Shown here piece after piece: positions 17,712-25,753 of a stretch of DNA of 36,444 nucleotides. The notes below the pieces were generated by a model. The model was not told the DNA's origin and did no database searches. It was given only the letters and a program-made list of their open reading frames with translations. The stretch is from Pseudomonas sp. GV085 (GTDB lineage: Bacteria > Pseudomonadota > Gammaproteobacteria > Pseudomonadales > Pseudomonadaceae): contig NZ_QAOV01000024.1 of the NCBI RefSeq assembly GCF_003050925.1, positions 1 to 36,444 on the forward strand, in the 5' to 3' direction. Each line of letters starts with the position of its first letter. The stretch's first letter is position 1. Made by a program: the position numbers and the translations under genes.

Positions 17712-20700
17712 TTGCGGCCCTTATCCGCTGGTCAGTGGCCAACCGCTTTCTGGTGCTGCTGGCGACGTTCTTCGTCACCGCCTGGGGTGTCTGGTCGGTG
17801 CAGAGCACGCCCATCGATGCGCTGCCGGACCTCTCCGATGTTCAAGTGATCATCCGCAGCCCGTATCCGGGCCAGGCGCCGCAGATCGTCGAAAACCAGG
17901 TGACCTACCCGTTGGCCACCACCATGCTTTCGGTGCCGGGCGCCAAGACGGTGCGCGGCTATTCCTTTTTCGGCGACAGCTTTGTGTACGTGCTGTTCGA
18001 AAACGGTACTGATATGTATTGGGCCCGCTCGCGGGTGCTGGAGTACCTGAGCCAGATCCAAAGTCGCCTGCCCGCCGGTGCCAAACCGGCATTGGGGCCT
18101 GATGCCACTGGGGTGGGCTGGATTTATCAGTACGCCCTGGTGGATCGCACCGGTGGACATGATCTGGCGCAGCTGCGCGCATTACAGGACTGGTTTCTCA
18201 AGTTCGAACTCAAGACTTTACCGAGCGTTGCGGAAGTGGCCACCGTCGGTGGCATGGTCAAGCAGTACCAGGTGCAACTCGATCCGCTCAAACTGGCCAG
18301 TCAGGGCATCACCCAGGCGCAGGTGACCGAGGCCATTGGCAAGGCCAATCAGGAAGCCGGTGGTGCCGTGCTGGAGATGGCCGAAACCGAGTTCATGGTC
18401 CGAGCCTCTGGTTACCTGAAGACCCTGAATGACTTTCGCGGTATCCCGCTCAAGCTCGCTGCCGGTGGTGTGCCGGTGACCCTTGGTGATGTGGCCACGA
18501 TCCAGCTGGGGCCAGAGATGCGTCGTGGCATCACCGAACTCGACGGTGAGGGTGAAACCGTCGGTGGCGTGGTGATTCTACGCAGCGGCAAGAACGCCCG
18601 CGAGACCATTGCCGCAGTCAAAACCAAGCTCGACGAGTTGAAGAAAAGCCTGCCGGCCGGAGTGGAAATCGTCACCACCTACGACCGCAGCAAGTTGATC
18701 GACCGCGCCGTGGAAAACCTCAGCCACAAGCTCATCGAGGAGTTCATCGTTGTCGCGTTGGTGTGCGGGATCTTCCTCTGGCACCTGCGCTCATCCCTGG
18801 TGGCCATTATCTCGCTGCCGGTCGGGGTGCTGATGGCCTTCATCGTCATGCGCCACCAAGGCATCAACGCCAACATCATGTCCTTGGGCGGGATTGCCAT
18901 CGCCATCGGCGCCATGGTCGATGCCGCCGTGGTGATGATCGAGAACGCCCATAAAAAAGTCGAGGCTTGGCATGTGGCCAACCCAGGAGAGGAATTGAAG
19001 GGTGAGCGCCATTGGCATGTGATGACCGAAGCGGCGGCGGAGGTCGGGCCAGCGCTGTTCTTTTGTCTGTTGATCATCACGTTGTCGTTCATTCCAGTGT
19101 TCACGCTGGAAGCTCAGGAAGGACGGCTGTTCGGTCCGTTGGCGTTCACCAAGACCTATGCCATGGCCGCAGCGGCGGGATTGTCGGTGACCCTGGTGCC
19201 AGTGCTGATGGGCTACTGGATTCGGGGGCGAATTCCCGGTGAGCAACAGAACCCGTTGAACCGGTGGTTGATCCGGCTCTATCAGCCGGCTCTGGACGCG
19301 GTCTTGCGTCGACCAAAGATCACTTTGCTGGTGGCGCTATTGGTTTTTGTCAGTGCGCTATGGCCATTGTCGCGCTTGGGTGGTGAGTTTCTCCCACCGC
19401 TGGATGAGGGCGACCTGCTCTACATGCCTTCTGCACTGCCGGGATTGTCGGCACAAAAAGCGGCGCAACTGCTGCAACAGACTGATCGCCTGATCAAGAC
19501 CGTGCCAGAAGTCGAACACGTTTTCGGTAAGGCCGGTCGCGCTGAAACCGCGACAGATCCGGCGCCTCTGGAAATGTTCGAAACCACGATCCAGTTCAAA
19601 CCACATGAGCAATGGCGTCCAGGCATGACCCAGGAAAAACTGGTGGAGGAACTGGACCGTGTGGTGCGTGTGCCCGGTCTGACCAACATCTGGATACCGC
19701 CGATTCGTAACCGCATCGATATGCTCGCTACGGGGATCAAGAGCCCCATCGGCGTGAAAGTTGCCGGTACCAACCTGACGGAAATTGATGCGGTCACCCA
19801 AGCGGTCGAACGCGTGGCCAAGGACGTGCCGGGAGTCAGTTCGGCCCTGGCCGAGCGCCTGACCGGCGGCCGTTATATCGACGTGGATATCGACCGCAAG
19901 GCCGCCGCCCGTTATGGGCTGAACATCGCCGATGTGCAGTCGATCGTCGCCGGCGCCATTGGCGGTGAAAACGTCGGGGAGACGATTGAAGGGCTTGCAC
20001 GCTTCCCGATCAACGTCCGTTATCCCCGTGAGTGGCGTGACTCGCTTGGCGCCCTCGAGCAACTACCGATCTACACCCCATTGGGGAGCCAGATTACCTT
20101 GGGCACGGTGGCGAAGATCAAAGTCAGCGACGGTCCGCCGATGCTCAAGAGCGAGAACGCAAGGCCTTCCGGCTGGGTGTACATCGATGTGCGGGGGCGG
20201 GATATTGCCTCGGTAGTCGCTGACCTGCGCCGGGTCGTCAGTGAGCAGGTCAAGTTGCAACCGGGCATGAGCCTGAGCTATTCCGGGCAGTTCGAGTTTC
20301 TCGAAAGGGCCAACGCTCGCCTCAAACTGGTGGTGCCGGCCACGCTGTTGATCATTTTCGTGCTGCTCTACCTGACGTTCGCCCGATTCGACGAAGCTTT
20401 GTTGATCATGGCCACTCTGCCATTCGCATTGACTGGCGGGGCATGGTTCCTCTATCTGTTGGGCTTCAATCTGTCAGTCGCCACCGGAGTCGGCTTTATC
20501 GCTTTGGCCGGTGTTTCTGCCGAGTTCGGCGTCATCATGCTGCTCTATCTGAAGAATGCCTGGGCCGAGCGTGAAGACCTCGGCGACTGCTCCGAGCGCG
20601 GACTGGTGGCGGCGATTCGTGAAGGTGCTGTGCAGCGGGTTCGCCCCAAGGCCATGACCGTGGCCGTGATCATTGCAGGCCTGTTACCCATCCTGTTGGG

Positions 20701-20866
20701 CAGCGGTACGGGCAGTGAAGTGATGAGCCGCATCGCCGCACCCATGGTCGGCGGTATGGTCACGGCACCTTTGCTGTCCCTGTTTGTCATTCCGGCAGCC
20801 TACCGCTTGATGCGTCGTCGGCAGCTCACTATCGAACCTCAAACACTTAAAGGAAAGATCGTATGA
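17708..20866 (+). CDS. cusA: Cu(I)/Ag(I) RND efflux transporter
   Basis: This is a 1052-residue inner-membrane heavy-metal RND pump with the usual twelve-helix, two-porter-loop layout. The methionine triad of E. coli CusA is present at identical numbering: M573 (LYMPSALPG), M623 (LEMFETTIQ) and M672 (IDMLATGIK). The TM4 signature GAMVDAAVVMIENAHK is the CusA/SilA form rather than the CzcA form. N-terminal and C-terminal hydrophobic helices are intact and I see no frameshift. It works with CusC and CusB to expel periplasmic or cytoplasmic monovalent copper or silver. It overlaps cusB and cusF by 4 nt. Confidence 0.94.
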   Translation: MIAALIRWSVANRFLVLLATFFVTAWGVWSVQSTPIDALPDLSDVQVIIRSPYPGQAPQIVENQVTYPLATTMLSVPGAKTVRGYSFFGDSFVYVLFENGTDMYWARSRVLEYLSQIQSRLPAGAKPALGPDATGVGWIYQYALVDRTGGHDLAQLRALQDWFLKFELKTLPSVAEVATVGGMVKQYQVQLDPLKLASQGITQAQVTEAIGKANQEAGGAVLEMAETEFMVRASGYLKTLNDFRGIPLKLAAGGVPVTLGDVATIQLGPEMRRGITELDGEGETVGGVVILRSGKNARETIAAVKTKLDELKKSLPAGVEIVTTYDRSKLIDRAVENLSHKLIEEFIVVALVCGIFLWHLRSSLVAIISLPVGVLMAFIVMRHQGINANIMSLGGIAIAIGAMVDAAVVMIENAHKKVEAWHVANPGEELKGERHWHVMTEAAAEVGPALFFCLLIITLSFIPVFTLEAQEGRLFGPLAFTKTYAMAAAAGLSVTLVPVLMGYWIRGRIPGEQQNPLNRWLIRLYQPALDAVLRRPKITLLVALLVFVSALWPLSRLGGEFLPPLDEGDLLYMPSALPGLSAQKAAQLLQQTDRLIKTVPEVEHVFGKAGRAETATDPAPLEMFETTIQFKPHEQWRPGMTQEKLVEELDRVVRVPGLTNIWIPPIRNRIDMLATGIKSPIGVKVAGTNLTEIDAVTQAVERVAKDVPGVSSALAERLTGGRYIDVDIDRKAAARYGLNIADVQSIVAGAIGGENVGETIEGLARFPINVRYPREWRDSLGALEQLPIYTPLGSQITLGTVAKIKVSDGPPMLKSENARPSGWVYIDVRGRDIASVVADLRRVVSEQVKLQPGMSLSYSGQFEFLERANARLKLVVPATLLIIFVLLYLTFARFDEALLIMATLPFALTGGAWFLYLLGFNLSVATGVGFIALAGVSAEFGVIMLLYLKNAWAEREDLGDCSERGLVAAIREGAVQRVRPKAMTVAVIIAGLLPILLGSGTGSEVMSRIAAPMVGGMVTAPLLSLFVIPAAYRLMRRRQLTIEPQTLKGKIV

Positions 20867-21213
20867 AACTGACCCTTGTTGCAGTCGCAAGCACCGCCCT
20901 GGTGTTGTCGCTTTCTGCCTATGCGCAGGATATGCCAGGAATGAAAATGGAAGGTATGGGCGAAATGGAAATGAAGCAGGAATCGAAGCCGGCTATTGTC
21001 GCCAGCGCCGAGGGTACGATCAAGGCGATCGATCCTGCGAAGCATGCGGTGACCCTCGCTCATGGCGCCGTTCCAGCGGTGCAGTGGCCGCCGATGACCA
21101 TGGCCTTTTCAGTGGCGCAAGATCAGCTCAAAGGGCTGGAGGTTGGAGACCATGTATCGTTTTCCTTTCGGCTGGAGGGCGGTAGAGCCACGATTGTGTC
21201 CATAAAGAAATGA
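20863..21213 (+). CDS. cusF: Periplasmic Cu(I)/Ag(I) chaperone
   Basis: This is a 116-residue exported protein with signal peptide about 1-22 (SLSAYA before QDMPG). A Met-rich linker follows (MPGMKMEGMGEMEMK). The OB-fold domain is about 44-116. The CusF metal site is complete and correctly spaced: H67, W75, M78 and M80 in AHGAVPAVQWPPMTM, matching H36, W44, M47 and M49 of E. coli CusF. It delivers Cu(I) to CusB. AAAGGAAAG precedes the start, which overlaps the cusA stop. Confidence 0.92.
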   Translation: MKLTLVAVASTALVLSLSAYAQDMPGMKMEGMGEMEMKQESKPAIVASAEGTIKAIDPAKHAVTLAHGAVPAVQWPPMTMAFSVAQDQLKGLEVGDHVSFSFRLEGGRATIVSIKK

Positions 21214-21234
21214 CGGACTGATGTTGCCCGTGAA

Positions 21235-21258
21235 CGGCACCCATCGTCGTGCCGGTTT
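21235..21258 (+). terminator. Possible terminator of the copper operon
   Basis: The hairpin CGGCAC (21235-21240) and GTGCCG (21249-21254) with an 8-nt loop is followed by a short GTTTT. The stem is only 6 bp, so it is a moderate candidate. Confidence 0.45.
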
Positions 21259-21319
21259 TAACCATTCGGGTCAGGTTGAAGTCTTGCGCAATCCATTCGT
21301 CGGTCCTGATGCTCTGTTG

Positions 21320-21347
21320 TTGAACTCGGGCAGAATGCATTTATCCA
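21320..21347 (+). promoter_or_regulatory. Predicted promoter of Gly-rich gene 1
   Basis: TTGAAC (21320-21325), 16 bp, TATCCA (21342-21347). The same geometry, including the distance to the downstream palindrome, recurs before the other two Gly-rich genes, which is the main support for it. Confidence 0.5.
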
Positions 21348-21355
21348 ACAAAACT

Positions 21356-21372
21356 GTGGGAATGCTTCCCAC
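21356..21372. promoter_or_regulatory. 17-bp palindromic candidate operator, copy 1
   Basis: GTGGGAATGCTTCCCAC is a perfect inverted repeat of 7-bp arms with a 3-nt centre. It begins 9 bp after the end of the predicted -10 box, at about the transcription start, and 187 nt before the ATG of Gly-rich gene 1. Shared with copies at 30391, 31195 and 34638. Confidence 0.75.
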
Positions 21373-21542
21373 TCAATGATGCCAACCGGCTCTCAGGGAT
21401 CGTGCGGATACCGCATTCGCTCGTGGTCGCTGCACAGTTATGACCATGCCGGTTGGCCGGCCGCTCCCGTGGGCGGCCGGGAACTCACTGGACAATGCGT
21501 TCGATACGGAGAGGACGACGCAACGCGAAGCGGAGGTACATC
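21373..21542 (+). other. Long 5' leader of Gly-rich gene 1 with GC hairpin
   Basis: The leader is collinear, without net insertions, with the one at 34655-34824. In the 106 nt ending at the start-codon region I count about 10 differences. A hairpin, CCGGCCGC (21457-21464) and GCGGCCGG (21473-21480) with an 8-nt loop, is retained in the second copy, where one C changes to T and keeps a G-U pair. GGAGG (21533-21537) is the ribosome site. Confidence 0.55.
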
Positions 21543-22391
21543 ATGCTGTTCAAGAAAACTTTGTTGGCTCTGGCAATCGGCGGTGTCCTGTCGGCATCGA
21601 CTGCCCTGGTACCCGACTACATCGGTATGTTCTCCAGCGTATATGCCAAAGATGGCGGTAGCGGAGGCGGCGGTGGTCACGGCGGTGGTGGTTCCGGAGG
21701 CAGTGGTCACGGTGGCCACGGCGGTGACGGTGGAGGCGGTAACGCTGGTAGCGGCCATGGAGATGGCGGCGGTCAGGGCGCTGCAGGCAATGGCGGTGCT
21801 GGTGCTGGTGCTGCAGGTAATGGCGGTGCAGGTCATGGTGCTGCAGGCAATGGCGGTGCTGGTGCTGGTGCGGCGGGCAATGGCGGTGCAGGCGCTGGCG
21901 CTGCAGGCAATGGCGGCCCGGGGCGCGGCGATGCTGACCATGGCGCAGTGGCCGGGAATAGAGGCCCTGGCATTGCGCATGACAACGATGATGACCATGG
22001 TGGCATGGCCGGGAATAGAGGCCCCGGCATTGCGCATGACAACGACGATGACCATGGTGGCATGGCCGGGAATAGAGGTCCCGGCAATGCGCGTGACAAC
22101 GATGCCGCGGATGCAGCCAGAGACGCCGCCAGGGCTGATGCGGACGCAGCACGGGACGCTGCAAAAGCTGCTGGCGTAGCTGGCGTAGCTGCAGCCCGGG
22201 ACGCCGCCAAAGCCAACGTAGCTGCAGCCCAGGGCGCCGCCAAAGCCGACGTAGCTGCAGCCCAGGACGCCGTCAAAGCCGAGGTGAACGCAGTCAGAGA
22301 GGCTGCCCAAGCCAAGGCGAGGGAAGCCAGAGCGGCTGTGGCTGCGGCCCTGGATGCCCCGGATATCGACGCGGTTGAGGTAGAGAACTAA
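21543..22391 (+). CDS. Exported Gly-rich protein 1 with Ala-rich LEA-like tail
   Basis: This is a 282-residue protein of no family I can name. A signal peptide (about 1-35: a hydrophobic core LLALAIGGVLSAS, then cleavage after SSVYA) precedes mature KDGGSGG. Residues 38-135 are a Gly/His/Ser/Asn/Ala low-complexity region (GGHGG, then GAAGNGGAG units). Residues 136-186 hold three copies of GNRGPGxAxDND. Residues 187-282 are an Ala-rich charged helix-forming tail with 11-residue units such as DAARDAARADA, ending DAPDIDAVEVEN. It is a paralogue of the genes at 30520 and 34825 and shares its promoter, leader and terminator with the latter. Secreted or surface matrix, or stress protection, are possibilities only; the function is unknown. 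Confidence 0.75.
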   Translation: MLFKKTLLALAIGGVLSASTALVPDYIGMFSSVYAKDGGSGGGGGHGGGGSGGSGHGGHGGDGGGGNAGSGHGDGGGQGAAGNGGAGAGAAGNGGAGHGAAGNGGAGAGAAGNGGAGAGAAGNGGPGRGDADHGAVAGNRGPGIAHDNDDDHGGMAGNRGPGIAHDNDDDHGGMAGNRGPGNARDNDAADAARDAARADADAARDAAKAAGVAGVAAARDAAKANVAAAQGAAKADVAAAQDAVKAEVNAVREAAQAKAREARAAVAAALDAPDIDAVEVEN

Positions 22392-22413
22392 ACCTGCACG
22401 TTCACCGTAGAAA

Positions 22414-22488
22414 ACGTCCCGGGAGCTTGAGGGACGTATGGCAAAGAGTCGCAAGCCCTGAAGCGTAGCGGGGCTTGCGACTTTTTTT
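22414..22488 (+). terminator. Double hairpin ending Gly-rich gene 1
   Basis: Hairpin A: ACGTCCC (22414-22420) and GGGACGT (22431-22437). Hairpin B: AGTCGCAAGCCC (22447-22458) and GGGCTTGCGACT (22471-22482), followed by a T run. B is a strong intrinsic terminator. Both hairpins recur after Gly-rich gene 3. Confidence 0.9.
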
Positions 22489-22622
22489 CGAAATCGTGTC
22501 GCCTTCACGAGTGATGAGCAAGCTGTTCGGCTTCGAGAGGGGGGATTGCTCGGCCCGGCAAGGTTGTTCAGGTATGAGATAAACTTGGGCCCTTTCGGCA
22601 CAAGACTCGGCAGAGGTGATGA

Positions 22623-23159
22623 ATGGAATCGTTTAGCGTTCGCGAGCTGAAAAAGACTGACGCTCAAGCGTTGCTGGCATTCGAAGTCCTTAACCGTGAA
22701 TGGTTCGAGTCCCATATTGATGCGCGCGCCCCGGCTTTTTACTCGTTACAGGGTGTCGCCGATCATATCGAAAGCTATTTGTCCGATTTTGCCATTGGCG
22801 CCTGGCACCCGTTTGTCATCGAGGATTCCAGTCAAAGAATCGTGGGGCGAGCCAATCTGAAAAGCATCGACTCATCGACGGGTACTGCGCAAGTCGGCTA
22901 TCGGATTGCTCAGAGCGCGTGCGGGCGGGGGCTGGCGACACTGGCGCTGAGGCATCTGATACAGGAAGCAAAGACGCGCTGGGGGCTTACGCAACTGGTT
23001 GCCTTTGCCTACAAGGAAAATCTGGGTTCAAGAAAAGTCCTTGATCGTTGCGGATTCCAACTGGAACAACCCTCCTGTAACGAAAATAGGGGGAACGAAG
23101 ACCGATTCGTCCTGATGATCCAGATAAGATCCGCCAGCGATTCCGAGCGTCGGCAGTAG
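22623..23159 (+). CDS. GNAT acetyltransferase, RimJ/RimL-like
   Basis: This is a 178-residue acetyl-CoA-dependent N-acetyltransferase. The N-terminal strand carries IRELKKTDAQ-like spacing (VRELKKTDAQALL). The acetyl-CoA pyrophosphate loop is at SACGRGLATLALRHL (R/Q-x-x-G-x-A type). The C-terminal NLGSRKVLDRCGF matches the usual N-x-x-S-x-x-x-x-x-x-x-x-G-F motif. AGAGGTGA at 22612-22619 is the ribosome site. The gene stands alone after a strong terminator and is convergent with the DUF2950 gene. Substrate unknown; ribosomal protein or small-molecule acetylation are both possible. Confidence 0.88.
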   Translation: MESFSVRELKKTDAQALLAFEVLNREWFESHIDARAPAFYSLQGVADHIESYLSDFAIGAWHPFVIEDSSQRIVGRANLKSIDSSTGTAQVGYRIAQSACGRGLATLALRHLIQEAKTRWGLTQLVAFAYKENLGSRKVLDRCGFQLEQPSCNENRGNEDRFVLMIQIRSASDSERRQ

Positions 23160-23175
23160 GTCGGTGACACCCCGG

Positions 23176-24072
23176 TCACTCCTGCGGTGCTTGATCTTCA
23201 GCCACCTCTTTCCAGCTGTCATCCGGATCGAAGCGCTTCATCGATTGCGCCAGTTTTTCACCACCGGGCCCCAGGTCTTTCTCGAACACCTGTCCTTCAT
23301 GACTGATCATGAAACTCATCACCCCGGTGTCATCGTATTTCGCCGGCCAGGCGATCAAGGCAAAGCCGCGGCTCATCTTGTCACCGATGAGGTAGCTGTA
23401 GGCGCCACCCGGCGCCGAAGGACCCTGGCCATCGAGGATGCGCAAGCGATAACCATGCCACTCTTCGTCGGCAATGGCTTTGCCGAACGAAGGTCCCAGC
23501 GGGCTGATCTGGCCGCTGTCGTCTTGCGCCCAATAAAGTCCATCGTGCTTGCCAGGGGTGCTGAAGACTTTCTGCGCGTACTCGAGTGCGCCGTCACCGT
23601 CTCGATCGACTGACGCATAGTCCATCTGGGCGTCGTGATAGGCCAGCACCGATTGCACCGCGGCCAGTTCATTGCGGCCGATTTGACGGGCACGGATCTC
23701 GGCACTGCCGGCCTTGAGGTCGAAGCGCCAACCGCCGGCGTCCTTTGTCATGGGGATGGGCAGTGTCCAGTTCTCGCTGCCGACCGCCAGGATCGCCTTG
23801 CGCTCGCTGGAGTTTTCTATGTGATGTCGCTCGCGGTATTGCTGCAAAAACGCATCCACATCTTCGCGCTGCACGCCTTCACGGGGGATGTAAGTGTGCC
23901 AGTCACTGCCCAGCAACTCCGTCAGGCGTGCCTGGTCGGAGTGTTCCGTGCCCAGTGCTTCGACAAAGGCTTCAGCGGCCTTTTCTGGCGTTGCAAAGGC
24001 CTGCTGCGCCGTCGCCATGCACGACCACAACAAGCCGGCAACTATCGCCAGGACATGAGGGAGCAAGCCCAT
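23176..24072 (-). CDS. Exported DUF2950 protein
   Basis: This is a 298-residue protein. The ATG at 24072 follows AAAGGGG and begins directly with a signal peptide (MGLLPHVLAIVAGLLWSCMA, cleaved near ATAQ). An upstream TTG at 24102 is in frame but has no ribosome site of note. The mature region carries AFATPEKAAEAFVEAL, a DWHTYIPREGV segment, and DRDGDGALEYA, which resembles a calcium-loop motif and is typical of DUF2950. It starts 26 nt after the stop of the DUF3300 gene, so they form an operon; the two families are commonly found together. Biochemical function unknown; periplasmic location inferred. Confidence 0.85.
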   Translation of the reverse strand: MGLLPHVLAIVAGLLWSCMATAQQAFATPEKAAEAFVEALGTEHSDQARLTELLGSDWHTYIPREGVQREDVDAFLQQYRERHHIENSSERKAILAVGSENWTLPIPMTKDAGGWRFDLKAGSAEIRARQIGRNELAAVQSVLAYHDAQMDYASVDRDGDGALEYAQKVFSTPGKHDGLYWAQDDSGQISPLGPSFGKAIADEEWHGYRLRILDGQGPSAPGGAYSYLIGDKMSRGFALIAWPAKYDDTGVMSFMISHEGQVFEKDLGPGGEKLAQSMKRFDPDDSWKEVAEDQAPQE

Positions 24073-24098
24073 GATCCCCTTTACTCGAGGTTGGTTTT

Positions 24099-25589
24099 TC
24101 AACGACGGCCCCCCCTTTGACGCGCTGGTGGACTGGACGGCCGACTGACCTGGTGACCGGCCGATCGCGAGGCACTTGGGCGTTGGGCGGATGCCTGACT
24201 GGCCCGGCCACGATTGGCCTGGACGTTGGCCTGGGACGGTGAGCGTGCGCCGGCGAATGCATTGTTGCGGGCACTGCCGGTACTGGCGGCCGGCCGTTGA
24301 TTCGCCGTTTGACGCGTCTGCGCCTGGCCCTCTCTGCGCTGATTCAGCTGAGCGCTCTGGTTCCTGGGTTGCTGATTCTCCCGGGTGTTTCTGGTCGTGC
24401 CCTGGCCTCTGTCAGCCGCCTTCGGCCTGTCTGCACCGGTCTGTAACCGATCTCCGCCTGCGGTTGCGGACTGGAGTTTGCGCGTTTGATCACGGGCTTC
24501 GAGGTTACTGGTGGCAGGTCGTTCGATACCGTGCCTGTCCATTGAAGTGCGGGCGTTTTCACGGGCCTGGGCGCGCTGGGCAGTGTCCCCTCGATAGGCT
24601 TGACGTTGACTGGCACCGTTCAATTGGCGGCCGTACTGCGCGCGGCTCGCGCTGTCTCGATAGGGCACACCATTGCGGTGCACCGGGTTGTGTTGCCATT
24701 TGTTCTGGTTATTGGTGATCCGGTTGTTGGCATTGATGTTGTTATAACGATTGACGTCGATATCGACGTCGTTATTGCCCCAGTCACATTCACCCCACAA
24801 TGCACCGACGATCGCCACGCCAGTACCAAACGCCAGCCCGGCCATCAAGGCCTGACCGGGGTAATAGGCGGGTGGCGGCGGATAGTACACGGGCGGCGAT
24901 GCCGGGTAGGCCCAGGTGCCGTAGGTGGTGGTCGGGTTATAGGTGGGGACGTACACCACCTGTGGATCGGAGGGTTGAATGATGATGGTGGAACTGGCGG
25001 CTGGGGCCGGTTCAGGGGCTGAAGCCGGTGCCTGCGTTGTGGTCGCAGGTGCCGTGACATTCTGGATCGTAACGTTCTGATATTGGTTGCTCTGCAGGTT
25101 ACCAGCGGCCTGGGCCTGATGACGCAGGCGTTGCACGCCGTTCATGACATCGTCGGGCTGCGCCAGGAAGGCATCGCCCAGGCGTTGTACCCAGACGGGA
25201 TCCTGCCCCAGCGTCGCCAGCACCTGCGGGAAGGCGACCAGCGCCTGTACGCTCGGATCCCATGGCTGGTTCGCTACCTGTTTGACTGCCTCATCGCCCT
25301 TGGCGTCCGGGTGCGCTTTGGACCAGCTGACCGCCTCGCCGACTTCCCCCGGGTAGGTAGTGGCCATCAGTACCTGTGCCAATAGTGGGTCCGGGTAAAG
25401 CGCAATGGGCGCCAGCATTTGATCCAGCTGTTCCTGGGTAAACACGGGATCTTTGGCAGTCGCGGTGACGGGCGCCGTATCGGCAGCATTGGCGGGCGCC
25501 GGTGCGGTCACATTCGCGGCCTGTGTCAGGCAGGAAGATCCACTCAAAAACAGAACGGCTGACAACGCGTAAAAAAATGGAATGCGCAT
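24099..25589 (-). CDS. Exported DUF3300 protein with basic Q/N/R-rich tail
   Basis: This is a 496-residue protein. The ATG at 25589 has an AGGGGG ribosome site and a signal peptide (MRIPFFYALSAVLFLSGSS, then CLTQAANV). A Cys lies near the cleavage point, but the preceding residues are a poor lipobox. The DUF3300 domain (about 48-250) contains QLDQMLAPIALYPDPLLAQVLMA and WDPSVQALVAFPQVL. A Pro/Tyr-rich stretch and a Gly-rich hydrophobic segment (about 265-290) follow. The C-terminal about 200 residues are a highly basic, disordered Arg/Gln/Asn/Ala region, including RPSASRSAGHQVSRPS. It is first in a two-gene operon with DUF2950. Function unknown. Confidence 0.85.
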   Translation of the reverse strand: MRIPFFYALSAVLFLSGSSCLTQAANVTAPAPANAADTAPVTATAKDPVFTQEQLDQMLAPIALYPDPLLAQVLMATTYPGEVGEAVSWSKAHPDAKGDEAVKQVANQPWDPSVQALVAFPQVLATLGQDPVWVQRLGDAFLAQPDDVMNGVQRLRHQAQAAGNLQSNQYQNVTIQNVTAPATTTQAPASAPEPAPAASSTIIIQPSDPQVVYVPTYNPTTTYGTWAYPASPPVYYPPPPAYYPGQALMAGLAFGTGVAIVGALWGECDWGNNDVDIDVNRYNNINANNRITNNQNKWQHNPVHRNGVPYRDSASRAQYGRQLNGASQRQAYRGDTAQRAQARENARTSMDRHGIERPATSNLEARDQTRKLQSATAGGDRLQTGADRPKAADRGQGTTRNTRENQQPRNQSAQLNQRREGQAQTRQTANQRPAASTGSARNNAFAGARSPSQANVQANRGRASQASAQRPSASRSAGHQVSRPSSPPARQRGGRR

Positions 25590-25753
25590 TGCACCCCCTA
25601 TGTGGTCAGGCAGGCTTGAAATGAGTGAGTCGCTGCCGCAGAGGTGAAAGCTGACTTTGCAAGCCACAGAGCCCAGCTTCGATGCCGCTTTCTAATGGTA
25701 GCAGCTCATTCGAACGACCCAGGTTGCCTTTAAAACGACGTCAACCTGATCGA

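Noticed and set aside
21440..21661. Upstream open frames overlapping the starts of Gly-rich genes 1 and 3 that look similar to each other
   Set aside because: Differences between the two copies fall mostly on first and second codon positions of that frame, so the likeness reflects leader DNA conservation rather than a conserved peptide.
21650..21930. Possible CRISPR-like array from the short GC-rich repeats
   Set aside because: Repeats are in-frame Gly/Ala codon repeats inside a coding region with no unique spacers and no cas genes.
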